Source of the DNA: Xanthomonas sp. DAR 35659
GTDB lineage: Bacteria > Pseudomonadota > Gammaproteobacteria > Xanthomonadales > Xanthomonadaceae
Assembly (NCBI RefSeq): GCF_041242975.1
Contig: NZ_CP162488.1
Coordinates: 3,338,001 to 3,402,000, forward strand
Length of the DNA stretch: 64,000 nt
Direction of reading: 5' to 3'
Numbering within the stretch: the first letter of the stretch is position 1; each line of letters begins with the position of its first letter. A program made the position numbers and the translations under genes. This document shows positions 51,572 through 60,032 of the stretch, piece by piece. The notes below the pieces were generated by a model that worked only from the letters and a program-made list of their open reading frames with translations, had not been told where the DNA came from and did not search any database.

Positions 51572-53647
51572 ATGCAGCAGACAGGCAAAGACACCACCCT
51601 GCGGCTGATGATCGTCGACGACAGCGGTGAAGACGCCGAGACGATCGTCAGCAGCCTGCGCAACAGCGGCATCGCGGTGCGCCCGTCGCGGCCGCAGCAC
51701 GCCGAAGAACTGGGCGCCATGCTCGCCGCGCAGCCGATCGACCTGGTGTTGAGCGCGCGCGCGCAAGCGATCCCGCTGCCGCAGGTGCTGCAACGGGTCG
51801 GCGCCAGCGGCAAGGACATCCCGGTGATCCTGCTCGCCGACCGCATCGACGAGAACGAATGGGTCGAGGCGGTGGCCGGCGGCGCGCGCGCGATCGCGCT
51901 GCGCCAGCGCCCGGAACACCTGCTGGCGGTGGTGCGCAGCACCTGGGCCGATCTGCAGGCGCGGCGCGGGCTGCGCCGGATCGAGGCGCAGATGCGCGAG
52001 ACCGAGCGCCGCTGCGATGCGCTGATCGCCTCCTCGCGCGATCCGATCGCCTACATCCACGAAGGCATGCACATCCGCGCCAACGAGGCCTACCTGGAGA
52101 TGTTCGGCTTCGACTCGTTCGACGACGTCGAAGGCGTGTCGCTGCTGGACATGGTCGCGCCGCAGCACGTGGAAGAATTCAAGCAACTGCTGAAGTCGCT
52201 GGGCAAGGGCGAGCCGCCGCCGGCCCAGTACCAGGTCGACGCGCGCACGCTGGAGGGCGAGAGCTTTCCGGCGACGATGGAGTTCGCCACCGCCAGCTAC
52301 GAGGGCGAGGCCTGCGTGCAGGTGGTGTTCCGCCGCCGCGAGGAGTTCGATCCGGAACTGGCGCGCGAGGTCGAGGACCTGCGCCAGCGCGACCAGGTCA
52401 CCGGCCTGCTCAACCGCCCGACCTTCATGCTGGCGCTGGAGAACGCGGTGGCCCAGGTCGGCCGCGGCGACGGCCACTACGGTTTCCTGCTGGTCGAACC
52501 CGACCACTACGCACGGCTCTTGGCCGACATCGGCCTGGATTCGGCCGATGCGCTGATCGCGGCACTGGCCCGCCACCTGGCGGCCGCGATCGACGGCGAC
52601 GTGCAGGCGGCGCGTTTCGGCGAACACAACTTCGCGTTGCTGCTGCAGGGCGACTACGCGCGCACCGCGGCGCTGGCCGAGCGCCTCCTCCATGCCTATG
52701 CCGCGCACGTGTTCAGCGTCGGCGAACGCTCGGCCACGGTCACCGTCAGCATCGGCGGTGTGCAGATCGGCGAGAAGATCGCCAGCGTCGGCCAGGTCCT
52801 GGCGCGCGCCACCGAGAACGTGCAGGCGACCATCGAACTGGGCGGCAACGCCTGCAAGATCTTCGACCCCGGCGCCGCCGATCGCATCGAGGAAGAGCGC
52901 ATCCAGCGCTGGGTGCAGCACCTGCGCGAAGCGCTGGCCGGCGACGGCTTCCTGCTGCACTACCAGCCGGTGCTGAACCTGCAGGGCGAGCCGCACGAAC
53001 TGTACGAGGCCTACCTGCGCCTGGAGCGCAACGACGAGACCATCGGCCCGACCACCTTCCTCGGCATCGCCGCCGACCACGGGCTGATGGCCGAGATCGA
53101 CCGCTGGGTGGTGGCGCGCGCGATCGCCGTGATCGGCGAACGCCAGCGCGCCGGCCACGCCACCAGCCTGTTGGTCAAGATCAGCCCGGATGCCTTCGGC
53201 GACGCGCAGATGGTGGCGCTGATCCGGCGCGAACTGGCCGCGCACGGCGTGCCCGGCGAGCGCCTGTGGCTGCAGACGCCCGAGGCCAAGGTCTTCACCC
53301 ACCTGCGCAACGCGCAGCAGTTCCTGGCCGAGGCCAGCGCGCTGGGCTGCAAGGTCGGGCTGGAGCAGTTCGGCTCGGGCCTGGATTCGTTCCAGTTGCT
53401 GGCGCACTTCCAGCCCGCGTTCCTGAAGCTGGACCGCGGCTTCACCCAGGACCTGACGCAGGCCCGCGAGCATCAGGACAAGATCCGCGAGATCACCGAG
53501 CGCGCGCAGGCGGCCGGGATCCGCACCATCGCCGAGTTCGTCGCCGACGCCACCTCGATGAGCCTGCTGTTCAGCGCCGGCGTCGATTACGTGCAGGGCG
53601 AATTCGTGGGCCTGGCGGGGTCTGGGATGACCTTCGATTTTGTTTGA
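51572..53647 (+). CDS. fimX: FimX/Filp-like c-di-GMP receptor with degenerate REC, GGDEF and EAL domains
   Basis: A 691-residue cytoplasmic protein that in xanthomonads links c-di-GMP to type IV pili through PilZ and PilB. A receiver-like domain (about 10-125) has VDDSGEDA but LVLSARA in place of the phosphoacceptor Asp. A PAS domain follows (about 145-265; CDALIASSRDPIAYIHEG). The GGDEF domain (about 280-430) has FGEHNF where GGDEF should be. The EAL domain (about 450-690) has YEAYLRLE at 478-485 instead of an EAL motif. It is therefore expected to bind, not make or break, c-di-GMP. The length agrees with FimX proteins. Confidence 0.92.
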   Translation: MQQTGKDTTLRLMIVDDSGEDAETIVSSLRNSGIAVRPSRPQHAEELGAMLAAQPIDLVLSARAQAIPLPQVLQRVGASGKDIPVILLADRIDENEWVEAVAGGARAIALRQRPEHLLAVVRSTWADLQARRGLRRIEAQMRETERRCDALIASSRDPIAYIHEGMHIRANEAYLEMFGFDSFDDVEGVSLLDMVAPQHVEEFKQLLKSLGKGEPPPAQYQVDARTLEGESFPATMEFATASYEGEACVQVVFRRREEFDPELAREVEDLRQRDQVTGLLNRPTFMLALENAVAQVGRGDGHYGFLLVEPDHYARLLADIGLDSADALIAALARHLAAAIDGDVQAARFGEHNFALLLQGDYARTAALAERLLHAYAAHVFSVGERSATVTVSIGGVQIGEKIASVGQVLARATENVQATIELGGNACKIFDPGAADRIEEERIQRWVQHLREALAGDGFLLHYQPVLNLQGEPHELYEAYLRLERNDETIGPTTFLGIAADHGLMAEIDRWVVARAIAVIGERQRAGHATSLLVKISPDAFGDAQMVALIRRELAAHGVPGERLWLQTPEAKVFTHLRNAQQFLAEASALGCKVGLEQFGSGLDSFQLLAHFQPAFLKLDRGFTQDLTQAREHQDKIREITERAQAAGIRTIAEFVADATSMSLLFSAGVDYVQGEFVGLAGSGMTFDFV

Positions 53648-53652
53648 AGGCC

Positions 53653-53676
53653 GGGATTCGGGAGTGGGGAATTGGG
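53653..53676 (+). repeat. G-rich element directly after the fimX stop
   Basis: Four runs of three or four G (53653-53655, 53660-53662, 53666-53669, 53674-53676) separated by 3-4 bases start 5 bases after the stop codon, like those after the AraC gene, yggX and the YhiN-like gene. The pattern matches the consensus for a G-quadruplex. Confidence 0.7.
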
Positions 53677-53720
53677 ATTCGCAGCGGCGCGATCCGTCCG
53701 ACGCAGGCAGGGCCGCGCAA

Positions 53721-53755
53721 CAAAAAACGCCAGGCAGGTGACCCTGCCCGGCGTT
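53721..53755 (-). terminator. Rho-independent terminator of htpX
   Basis: A 13-bp stem with one A-C mismatch (53726-53738 with 53743-53755) and a 4-base loop is followed on the minus strand by six T. It lies between convergent fimX and htpX. Confidence 0.88.
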
Positions 53756-53822
53756 GTGTCGAGGGGCGGAAGGCCCCTCGGGCCGCGGTGCGGCACTCGT
53801 GGCCGAGCGCCCGACTGCGGCG

Positions 53823-54707
53823 TTAGCGCACCGTCGCGTTGACGTGCGAGGCGCGCAGCGTGGCGATGCGCTCGGCAAGCGGCGGGTGGCTCATGAACAA
53901 CTTGCGCAGGCCCTGGCCGAGTCCGCCGGCGATGCCGAACGCCTGCACCTGCGACGGCAGCGTGCTCTGCCCATGGTTGAGCTCCAGCCGCTGCAGCGCC
54001 GCGATCATCTTGGCGCGGCCGGCCAGGCTGGCGCCGCCGGCGTCGGCACGGAACTCGCGGTAGCGCGAGAACCACATCGCGATCATCGTCGCGAACAGGC
54101 CGAACACCATCTCCAGCACCATCACGATGGCGTAGTACGCCAGGCCGCGGCGGCCGTCGCGGTTGCCGGACAGATAGCTGTCCACCACGCCGCCGACCAC
54201 CCGCGCCAGCACGATCACGAAGGTGTTCAGCACACCCTGCAACAGCGCCATCGTCACCATGTCGCCATTGGCGATGTGGCTGATCTCGTGGCCCAGCACC
54301 GCCTCGGCCTCGTCCTCGGTCATGTTCTGCAGCAGGCCGGTGGACACCGCGACCAGCGCGTTGTTGCGGTTGGCGCCGGTGGCGAAGGCGTTGATTTCCG
54401 GCCCGTCGTACACCGCGACCTCGGGCATGCCGATGCCGGCGGCCTGCGCCTGGCGCCGCACCGTCTCCAGCAGCCAGCGTTCGGTGTGGTTGCGCGGCTC
54501 GGTGATCACCTGCGCGCCGGTGGCGCGCTTGGCCATGAACTTGGACAGCAGCAGCGACACCAGCGAACCGCCGAAGCCGAAGATCGCGGCCATCACCAGC
54601 AGGCCGCCCATCTGGTTGGGATTGACGCCGAACACGGACATGACGATGCCGGCCAGGACCAGCACCGCCAGATTGGTGATGAGGAACAAGGCAATTCGGT
54701 TGAACAT
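53823..54707 (-). CDS. htpX: Membrane zinc protease HtpX
   Basis: A 294-residue M48 metalloprotease of the inner membrane that degrades misfolded membrane proteins. Two N-terminal helices ([40 protein letters not shown]) precede the zinc motif HEISH in [15 protein letters not shown], with the third ligand Glu in [10 protein letters not shown]. Two more helices lie between them. The start is the ATG at 54707, where the first helix begins. Divergent gluQ follows 104 bases away. Confidence 0.96.
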   Translation of the reverse strand: MFNRIALFLITNLAVLVLAGIVMSVFGVNPNQMGGLLVMAAIFGFGGSLVSLLLSKFMAKRATGAQVITEPRNHTERWLLETVRRQAQAAGIGMPEVAVYDGPEINAFATGANRNNALVAVSTGLLQNMTEDEAEAVLGHEISHIANGDMVTMALLQGVLNTFVIVLARVVGGVVDSYLSGNRDGRRGLAYYAIVMVLEMVFGLFATMIAMWFSRYREFRADAGGASLAGRAKMIAALQRLELNHGQSTLPSQVQAFGIAGGLGQGLRKLFMSHPPLAERIATLRASHVNATVR

Positions 54708-54811
54708 GTCGACGTGGACTCCGCACCGGATCAATGAAGGGGATTGCTTCGAATCTGCGGCGCGTGCCGCTTGAATTCAAGCGCTTACCTGACCGACGAT
54801 TCAGCTTGCCC

Positions 54812-55720
54812 ATGCCCACGCCTTCCTACCGCGGCCGTTTCGCGCCCTCGCCCACCGGCCCGCTGCATCTGGGCTCGCTGCTGGCCGCGTTCGGCAGTTG
54901 GCTGCTCGCGCGCCATGCCGGCGGCCAATGGCTGCTGCGCATCGAAGACGTGGACCGGCCGCGCAGCGTGCCCGGCGCGGCCGACCGCCAACTCGCCAGC
55001 CTGCGCGCCTGCGGCCTGGAAGCGGACGGCGCGATCGTGCGCCAGAGCGCGCGCGACGCGCTCTACCAGGCCGCCGCGCAACGCCTGCTGCAGGCCAACC
55101 AGGCGTTCGCCTGCAGTTGCAGCCGCAGCGAACTGGCCGCGCAGGGCGGCGTGCACCATCGCTGCGTGGCCGCGCAGGCGCGGCCGCAACCGGCGCTGCG
55201 CCTGCGGGTGGCGCCGGGCAGCGTGGTGCGCTTCGCCGACGGCGTGCGCGGCGAGGTAGCGCAGGACGTGTACGCCGACGTCGGCGACTTCGTCTTGCTG
55301 CGCGCCGATGGCTGCTGGGCCTACCAGTTGGCGGTGGTCGTCGACGACGCCGCGCAAGGCATCACCGACGTGGTGCGCGGCGCCGACCTGCTGGACTCCA
55401 CCCCGCGGCAGATCCTGCTGCAGCGCGCGCTGGGCCTGCCGACGCCGCGCTACCTGCACCTGCCGCTGCTGCTCGGCGCCGACGGCCGCAAGCTGTCCAA
55501 GTCGCACGCCGCGCAGCCGCTGGACGATGCCGATCCGCTGCCGGCGCTGCGCCTGGCCTGGGCGCTGCTGGGCCAGCCACCGGCGGCGCTGCGCGGGGCC
55601 GGCTCGGTGGCCGCGCTGCTGGCGGCGGCGCGGCGCGCCTTCGACCCGGCACGGCTGCCGGCGCAGGATCGGACCGTGCCCGATGCGACCGGTATCCCCA
55701 GCGACACCCAGGCTGACTAG
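54812..55720 (+). CDS. gluQ: Glutamyl-Q tRNA(Asp) synthetase
   Basis: A 302-residue truncated glutamyl-tRNA synthetase that attaches Glu to queuosine at the wobble position of tRNA-Asp. The class I signatures are [14 protein letters not shown] (HIGH-like) and [11 protein letters not shown] (KMSKS-like), and the anticodon-binding domain is missing, as expected. The zinc site shows CSCSR with a downstream HHRC. The start is the ATG at 54812 ([16 protein letters not shown]). The dksA neighbour seen in enterics is absent. phbB follows 55 bases downstream. Confidence 0.94.
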   Translation: MPTPSYRGRFAPSPTGPLHLGSLLAAFGSWLLARHAGGQWLLRIEDVDRPRSVPGAADRQLASLRACGLEADGAIVRQSARDALYQAAAQRLLQANQAFACSCSRSELAAQGGVHHRCVAAQARPQPALRLRVAPGSVVRFADGVRGEVAQDVYADVGDFVLLRADGCWAYQLAVVVDDAAQGITDVVRGADLLDSTPRQILLQRALGLPTPRYLHLPLLLGADGRKLSKSHAAQPLDDADPLPALRLAWALLGQPPAALRGAGSVAALLAAARRAFDPARLPAQDRTVPDATGIPSDTQAD

Positions 55721-55775
55721 AATCGGGGTCTCGGCCGCGACGCGGCCCGCCCTCTTTTCCATCCGGAGCGAATCC

Positions 55776-56516
55776 ATGACATCACGCGTTGCGCTGGTCA
55801 CCGGCGGTACCGGCGGCATCGGCACTGCGATCTGCGAGCGGCTGGCCGCGCAGGGCCACCGCGTGGCCAGCAACTACCGCGACGAGGCGAAAGCCCGCGC
55901 CTGGCAGCAGCGCATGCGCGAACGCGGCCACGAGGTCGCCATCGTCCCTGGCGACGTCGCCTCGCCCGAGCACGCGCAGACCCTGATCCGCGAGGTCGAA
56001 CGCCAGCTCGGCCCGGTCGAGATCCTGGTCAACAACGCCGGCATCACCCGCGACACCACCTTCCACAAGATGACCGCCGAGCAATGGCACGAGGTCATCA
56101 ACACCAACCTCAACTCGGTGTTCAACGTCACCCGCCCGGTGATCGAGGGCATGCGCCGGCAACGCTGGGGCCGGGTCATCCAGATCAGCTCGATCAACGG
56201 CCTCAAGGGCCAGTACGGCCAGGCCAACTACGCCGCGGCCAAGGCCGGCATGCACGGCTTCACCATTTCCCTGGCGCGCGAGAACGCCAGCTACGGCATC
56301 ACCGTCAACACGGTGTCGCCCGGCTACGTCGCCACCGACATGGTGATGGCGGTGCCCGAGGAAGTGCGCGCCAAGATCGCCGCCGAGATCCCCACCGGCC
56401 GGCTCGGCAAGCCGGAGGAGATCGCCTATGCGGTGGCGTTCCTGGTCGCCGAGGAAGCGGCCTGGATCACCGGCTCGAACCTGGACATCAACGGCGGGCA
56501 CCACATGGGCTGGTAG
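55776..56516 (+). CDS. phbB: Acetoacetyl-CoA reductase (PhbB/PhaB)
   Basis: A 246-residue short-chain dehydrogenase that reduces acetoacetyl-CoA to (R)-3-hydroxybutyryl-CoA with NADPH for polyhydroxybutyrate. The cofactor loop is TGGTGGIG. The catalytic Ser is in QISSINGLKGQYGQANYAAAKAG, together with Tyr and Lys (YAAAK), and the C-terminal SNLDINGGHHMGW is typical of PhaB. A CCGGAG Shine-Dalgarno precedes the ATG at 55776. A phaR-like regulator is next on the same strand, but no synthase gene is in view. Confidence 0.94.
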   Translation: MTSRVALVTGGTGGIGTAICERLAAQGHRVASNYRDEAKARAWQQRMRERGHEVAIVPGDVASPEHAQTLIREVERQLGPVEILVNNAGITRDTTFHKMTAEQWHEVINTNLNSVFNVTRPVIEGMRRQRWGRVIQISSINGLKGQYGQANYAAAKAGMHGFTISLARENASYGITVNTVSPGYVATDMVMAVPEEVRAKIAAEIPTGRLGKPEEIAYAVAFLVAEEAAWITGSNLDINGGHHMGW

Positions 56517-56708
56517 CGGCCGCGCCTGAACCGCTCAGTCCTGGCGGCCCGCGTCGAGGTAACGCTACCGAAATTGCTGCAGCCACTGTCCGCGCATGCT
56601 GCGCAGCATTTTTTTGCGGGCCGGGGCCGTGCGGATGGGACGTTTGGCGGTTGCAAGCCCTGCTGCGCTGCGCCATGCTGCGCGCCTACCGTCACGAGCG
56701 ACCGCTTC

Positions 56709-57224
56709 ATGGCTGAGATCCGCATCATCAAGAAGTACCCCAACCGCCGCCTCTACGACACCGAGATTTCCAGCTATATCACCATCGAAGACGTCCGCCA
56801 GTTGATCATCGACGGCGAGGAATTCGAGGTGCGCGACGCCAAGACCGGCGAAGACCTCAGCCGCGCGGTGCTGCTGCAGATCATCGCCGACCAGGAACAG
56901 GACGGCGAGCCGATGCTGTCCACCCAGTTGCTCAGCCAGATCATCCGGTTCTATGGCGATTCGCTGCAGGGCTTCATGGGCAACTACCTGGAGCGCAGCA
57001 TGCAGGTGTTCCTGGACCAGCAGCAGCAGTTCCGCCAGCAGATGGGCAACCTGCTGGGGCAGACGCCGTGGACCATGATGAACCAGCTCACCGAGCGCAA
57101 CATGGAGCTGTGGCAGGAATTCCAGCGCAACCTCGGCGCCGGTTTCGGCCGTCCCGCCGCCGGCAGCGGCAAGCCGAGCGAGCCGCCGGCCGCCGGCGCC
57201 GCGCCGAAGTCGCGCGCGCGCTGA
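56709..57224 (+). CDS. phaR: Polyhydroxyalkanoate synthesis regulator PhaR
   Basis: A 171-residue regulator that binds both DNA and nascent polyhydroxybutyrate granules and represses phasin genes. The N-terminal PhaR DNA-binding domain is unmistakable (MAEIRIIKKYPNRRLYDTEI, then YITIEDVRQLIIDGEEFEVRDAKTG). The PHB accumulation domain follows (SQIIRFYGDSLQGFMGNYLE). The C-terminal 35 residues are Ala/Pro/Gly-rich. It lies 192 bases after phbB and is probably separately promoted. Confidence 0.95.
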   Translation: MAEIRIIKKYPNRRLYDTEISSYITIEDVRQLIIDGEEFEVRDAKTGEDLSRAVLLQIIADQEQDGEPMLSTQLLSQIIRFYGDSLQGFMGNYLERSMQVFLDQQQQFRQQMGNLLGQTPWTMMNQLTERNMELWQEFQRNLGAGFGRPAAGSGKPSEPPAAGAAPKSRAR

Positions 57225-57417
57225 GCCGCGCGCCACGCCGCAGACTGCGGGCGGGACGCTCGGCCCCGCCCGCGCCATGGCCGGATGCCATGCCGCGCAG
57301 GCCTGCTTGACAGCCGTTCGTGGCCGACGCCACACTCGCCCCGCTTCATCGGGATGCATCGGCGACACGCCGAAAGGGCCAGGCCCACCCGCTGACACCT
57401 CAGCCGGAACGCCCCCG

Positions 57418-58050
57418 ATGACCACCCTCGACACCTATCGCAAGCGTGCCAAGCAATTGCTGCGCTGGCACCGCGACGGCAACTATTCCGTCGGCGGCAA
57501 GCTGCGCCTGCTGCCGCGCTATCGCAACCTCACCGACCGGCAGGCCCTGGACCTGCCGATGCCGCTGGCCGTGGCCCAGGAAATCGTCGCCGTCGAGGCC
57601 GGCTATGCGGACTGGCCCGCACTCAAGGCCGCGGCGGCCGACGCGCCGAAGACGCCAAGACCGGCGACCGGCGCCGTCGCGGCACGGCCCGCCGTCCCCA
57701 TCCTGTTCGTGCGCGACGTCGCTGCCTCCGCCGCGTTCTACCGCGACCAGCTGGGCTTCGCCATCGATTTCCTGCACGGCAACCCGGCGTTCTACGGCGC
57801 GGTGAGCCGCGACCTCGCCTGCCTGCATCTGCGTCTGGTGCAGCGGCCGAATTTCGCCGCCCTCGCGGCCAGCGAGTGCGGCTTGATCCTCGCCACGATC
57901 GAGGTCGGCAACCTCAAGGCGCTGTGCGCCGAGTTCCAGGCGCGCGCCGTGGACATGCCGCAAGGCCCGACCCGGCAAGCCTGGGGCGGGATCACCCTGC
58001 ACGTGCGCGACCCGGACGGCAATGTGTTCTCGTTCGTCGAGTACGCCTAG
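57418..58050 (+). CDS. Glyoxalase/bleomycin resistance-superfamily protein with helical N-domain
   Basis: A 210-residue protein with an N-terminal helical domain of about 80 residues (MTTLDTYRKRAKQLLRWHRD; EIVAVEAGYADWPALKA) and a vicinal oxygen chelate domain (about 97-210; PILFVRDVAASAAFYRDQLG to HVRDPDGNVFSFVEYA). Members act on small toxic molecules or sequester them; no substrate can be named. The stop codon TAG is part of a long palindrome that continues past the gene. Confidence 0.88.
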   Translation: MTTLDTYRKRAKQLLRWHRDGNYSVGGKLRLLPRYRNLTDRQALDLPMPLAVAQEIVAVEAGYADWPALKAAAADAPKTPRPATGAVAARPAVPILFVRDVAASAAFYRDQLGFAIDFLHGNPAFYGAVSRDLACLHLRLVQRPNFAALAASECGLILATIEVGNLKALCAEFQARAVDMPQGPTRQAWGGITLHVRDPDGNVFSFVEYA

Positions 58051-58106
58051 GGCGTGTCGCCACTCCCCGAGCAACCGCGGCCCTTCGGGGAGTGAGGACA
58101 CGCCCT
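58047..58106. terminator. Long palindrome between convergent glyoxalase-like and gumN-like genes
   Basis: CTAGGGCGTGTC at 58047-58058 pairs with GACACGCCCTAG at 58095-58106 or near it, and an inner CACTCCCCGA pairs with TCGGGGAGTG, around a 13-base loop. The stem contains the stop codon of the left gene. It is likely to work as a two-way terminator; it could also be a small mobile palindromic repeat. Confidence 0.75.
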
Positions 58107-58123
58107 AGCCTGGCCGCATGGGT

Positions 58124-59092
58124 TCAACGCGCGCGCGGCGCCGGCGAGGCACGACAGCCGGAACACAGCCGCTCGACCTTGTAGCCGCGCGCGCGCAAGG
58201 CCTCGACCACGCCGTCGGGGCCAAGCAGATGCAGGGCGCCGACCACCACCAGGGTGTCGCCCTGCCCGTCGCGCAAGCGCTGTTCCAGCCGCGGCACCCA
58301 GGCCTGGTTGCGCTCGACATTGATGCGCTGGTACAGGCGCGGGTAGTCGCGCTTCATCTCCATGCCCATGTCCTGCCACAGCAGATGCTCGTCGCCGCGG
58401 CGCCAGGCCAGGTACAGGCGCTGGGTCTGCGCCGCGCCGCGCTCGGCATCGTCCAGCGCCTCGATCAGCATCTGCTTCTGCTCGACCGGCTCCATGCCGT
58501 CGAGCATCGCGATCTGCGCCTGCGCCGTTTCCAGCCCTTCGACCGTCTTGCCGGCCTGCACCGCCATGTCCATGAAATGCCGGTCCAGGCCCGCATCCGC
58601 CTGCAGCCCCTGCGCCTTCATCTCGGCGATGCTGATGCTCAGGCCGACGAACCAGGGCTCGAATCCGCCCATCTGCTCCAGCGGGAGGCCGTGGCCGGCG
58701 GCGTAGCGGCGCAGGCGCTGCCAGGTGGCCGCATCCAGATCGTCCTGCAGGCGCTTGCCGTCCTGGCGTTGCGCCGCCTGCAGCATCTGCGCGCCCAGCT
58801 GCGGCGCGTCCATGTCCTGCGGCGACAGCTCGAACAGCAGCCGCGACGCCGCCGCATAGGCGGCATCCACCTCGTGCGCCAGCGGATAGTCCTCGGGCTT
58901 GAGCAGATGGAACGAGCCCAGCAGATACAGCGTGCCGCGCGGCCCGCTGACCTTCCACAGCAGCGGCGTCGGCGGCGCGGGCGTCGCGTTCGGCGCGGCC
59001 GCGGGCAGCGGCGCGCGCGCCGGCACCGGCGCGGCGGCGAACAGGGTCAGGCACAGCAGCAGGGTGCGCAGCAGGCGCGGCATCGATGGCAT
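58124..59092 (-). CDS. TraB/GumN-family secreted protein
   Basis: A 322-residue exported protein of the TraB/GumN family, whose fold resembles Tiki-type metalloproteases. The signal peptide is MPSMPRLLRTLLLCLTLFAA. Family motifs include GTLYLLGSFHLLKPEDYP (the first GxH motif), MGGFEPWFVGLSI, GLDRHFMDMAVQAGKTVEGLE and VVVGALHLLGPDGV (the second GxxH motif). It is the last of the mutL operon genes, 13 bases after the DUF1684 gene. Its role in the envelope is unknown. Confidence 0.9.
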   Translation of the reverse strand: MPSMPRLLRTLLLCLTLFAAAPVPARAPLPAAAPNATPAPPTPLLWKVSGPRGTLYLLGSFHLLKPEDYPLAHEVDAAYAAASRLLFELSPQDMDAPQLGAQMLQAAQRQDGKRLQDDLDAATWQRLRRYAAGHGLPLEQMGGFEPWFVGLSISIAEMKAQGLQADAGLDRHFMDMAVQAGKTVEGLETAQAQIAMLDGMEPVEQKQMLIEALDDAERGAAQTQRLYLAWRRGDEHLLWQDMGMEMKRDYPRLYQRINVERNQAWVPRLEQRLRDGQGDTLVVVGALHLLGPDGVVEALRARGYKVERLCSGCRASPAPRAR

Positions 59093-59105
59093 CGGCGTCT
59101 CGGAG

Positions 59106-60032
59106 TCAGTGTGCGGCGTAGGTCTTCTCGCCCGCCTCCACCGCCAGGTCCAGCCGGTTCTCCGGCGGCGGCAGCGGGCAGGTCGCGAACGGGGTGAACG
59201 CGCAGGGCGGGTTGTAGGCGCGGTTGAAGTCCAGCACCACGCTGCCGTCGGCGTTCGGCGCCGGCACGTCCAGGAAGCGCCCGGCCGGATAGCTGCCGCG
59301 GCCGCTGGTGCGGTCGGCGAAGACCACGAACAGCGGGCGTCCCGGCTCGCCGATCGCCTCCAGGCGCCAGCGCTTGCCGTCGCGTTCGAATTCCAGTGCG
59401 CCGGCGTGCGGCGATGGGGTGGTGACGCCGATGATGTCGACGATCGGCAAGGTCGTGCCCGGCGCGTTGGGCACGAAGCGCGCGCGGATGCGCCAGGACG
59501 CGGCCGCCGGCCAGTACTGCAGCCCGGCGAAGCCGAGCCGGGCCGGCGCGTCGGCGTGCTTGACCCGCAGCGCATAGCGGCCGCCGCGTTCGATCAGGCT
59601 CAGCTTGCCCTTGCCGTCGTCGAACTCGACCACGCTGGGCGTGTTCTCGCGGTCGCTGTACAGGCGCGTGCGCCGCAGCAGCGGCGCGCCGTCCATGCGC
59701 AGCCCCGCGCCCGGCTCGGGGGTCAGGAACACCTGGTCGCCCACGCGCGACACCAGCGCCATCCGCGCCGGCCCCACCGCCAGGCGGATGCCGCTGCCGG
59801 GACCGCTGCCGATGTAGTGCTCCTTCAGTTCCAGCCAGTGCAGGCCGACCAGGCTGGTCCAGCCATCGGGCGCCTGCAGTTCCTGCCGGCGCTGCTCGCG
59901 CCAGGCCTGCTGATCGGCCAGGAACGCCTTGTCGACCGGCGCCGGCGCGGCCGCGGGCGGCGGCTCCTTGCCGCAGGCGGCCACCCCGAGCAGTGCCACC
60001 AGCAACGCCATCGTTCTCGCCCACCTGCCCAT
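59106..60032 (-). CDS. DUF1684-containing lipoprotein
   Basis: A 308-residue predicted lipoprotein (signal [20 protein letters not shown] with lipobox). The DUF1684 domain is visible in DGWTSLVGLHWLELKEHYIG and the C-terminal VVLDFNRAYNPPCAFTPFATCPLPPPENRL, a typical DFNxxYNPPC motif. The function of this family is unknown. Its ATG overlaps the mutL stop as TGATG, so it is made from the mutL mRNA. Confidence 0.9.
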   Translation of the reverse strand: MGRWARTMALLVALLGVAACGKEPPPAAAPAPVDKAFLADQQAWREQRRQELQAPDGWTSLVGLHWLELKEHYIGSGPGSGIRLAVGPARMALVSRVGDQVFLTPEPGAGLRMDGAPLLRRTRLYSDRENTPSVVEFDDGKGKLSLIERGGRYALRVKHADAPARLGFAGLQYWPAAASWRIRARFVPNAPGTTLPIVDIIGVTTPSPHAGALEFERDGKRWRLEAIGEPGRPLFVVFADRTSGRGSYPAGRFLDVPAPNADGSVVLDFNRAYNPPCAFTPFATCPLPPPENRLDLAVEAGEKTYAAH

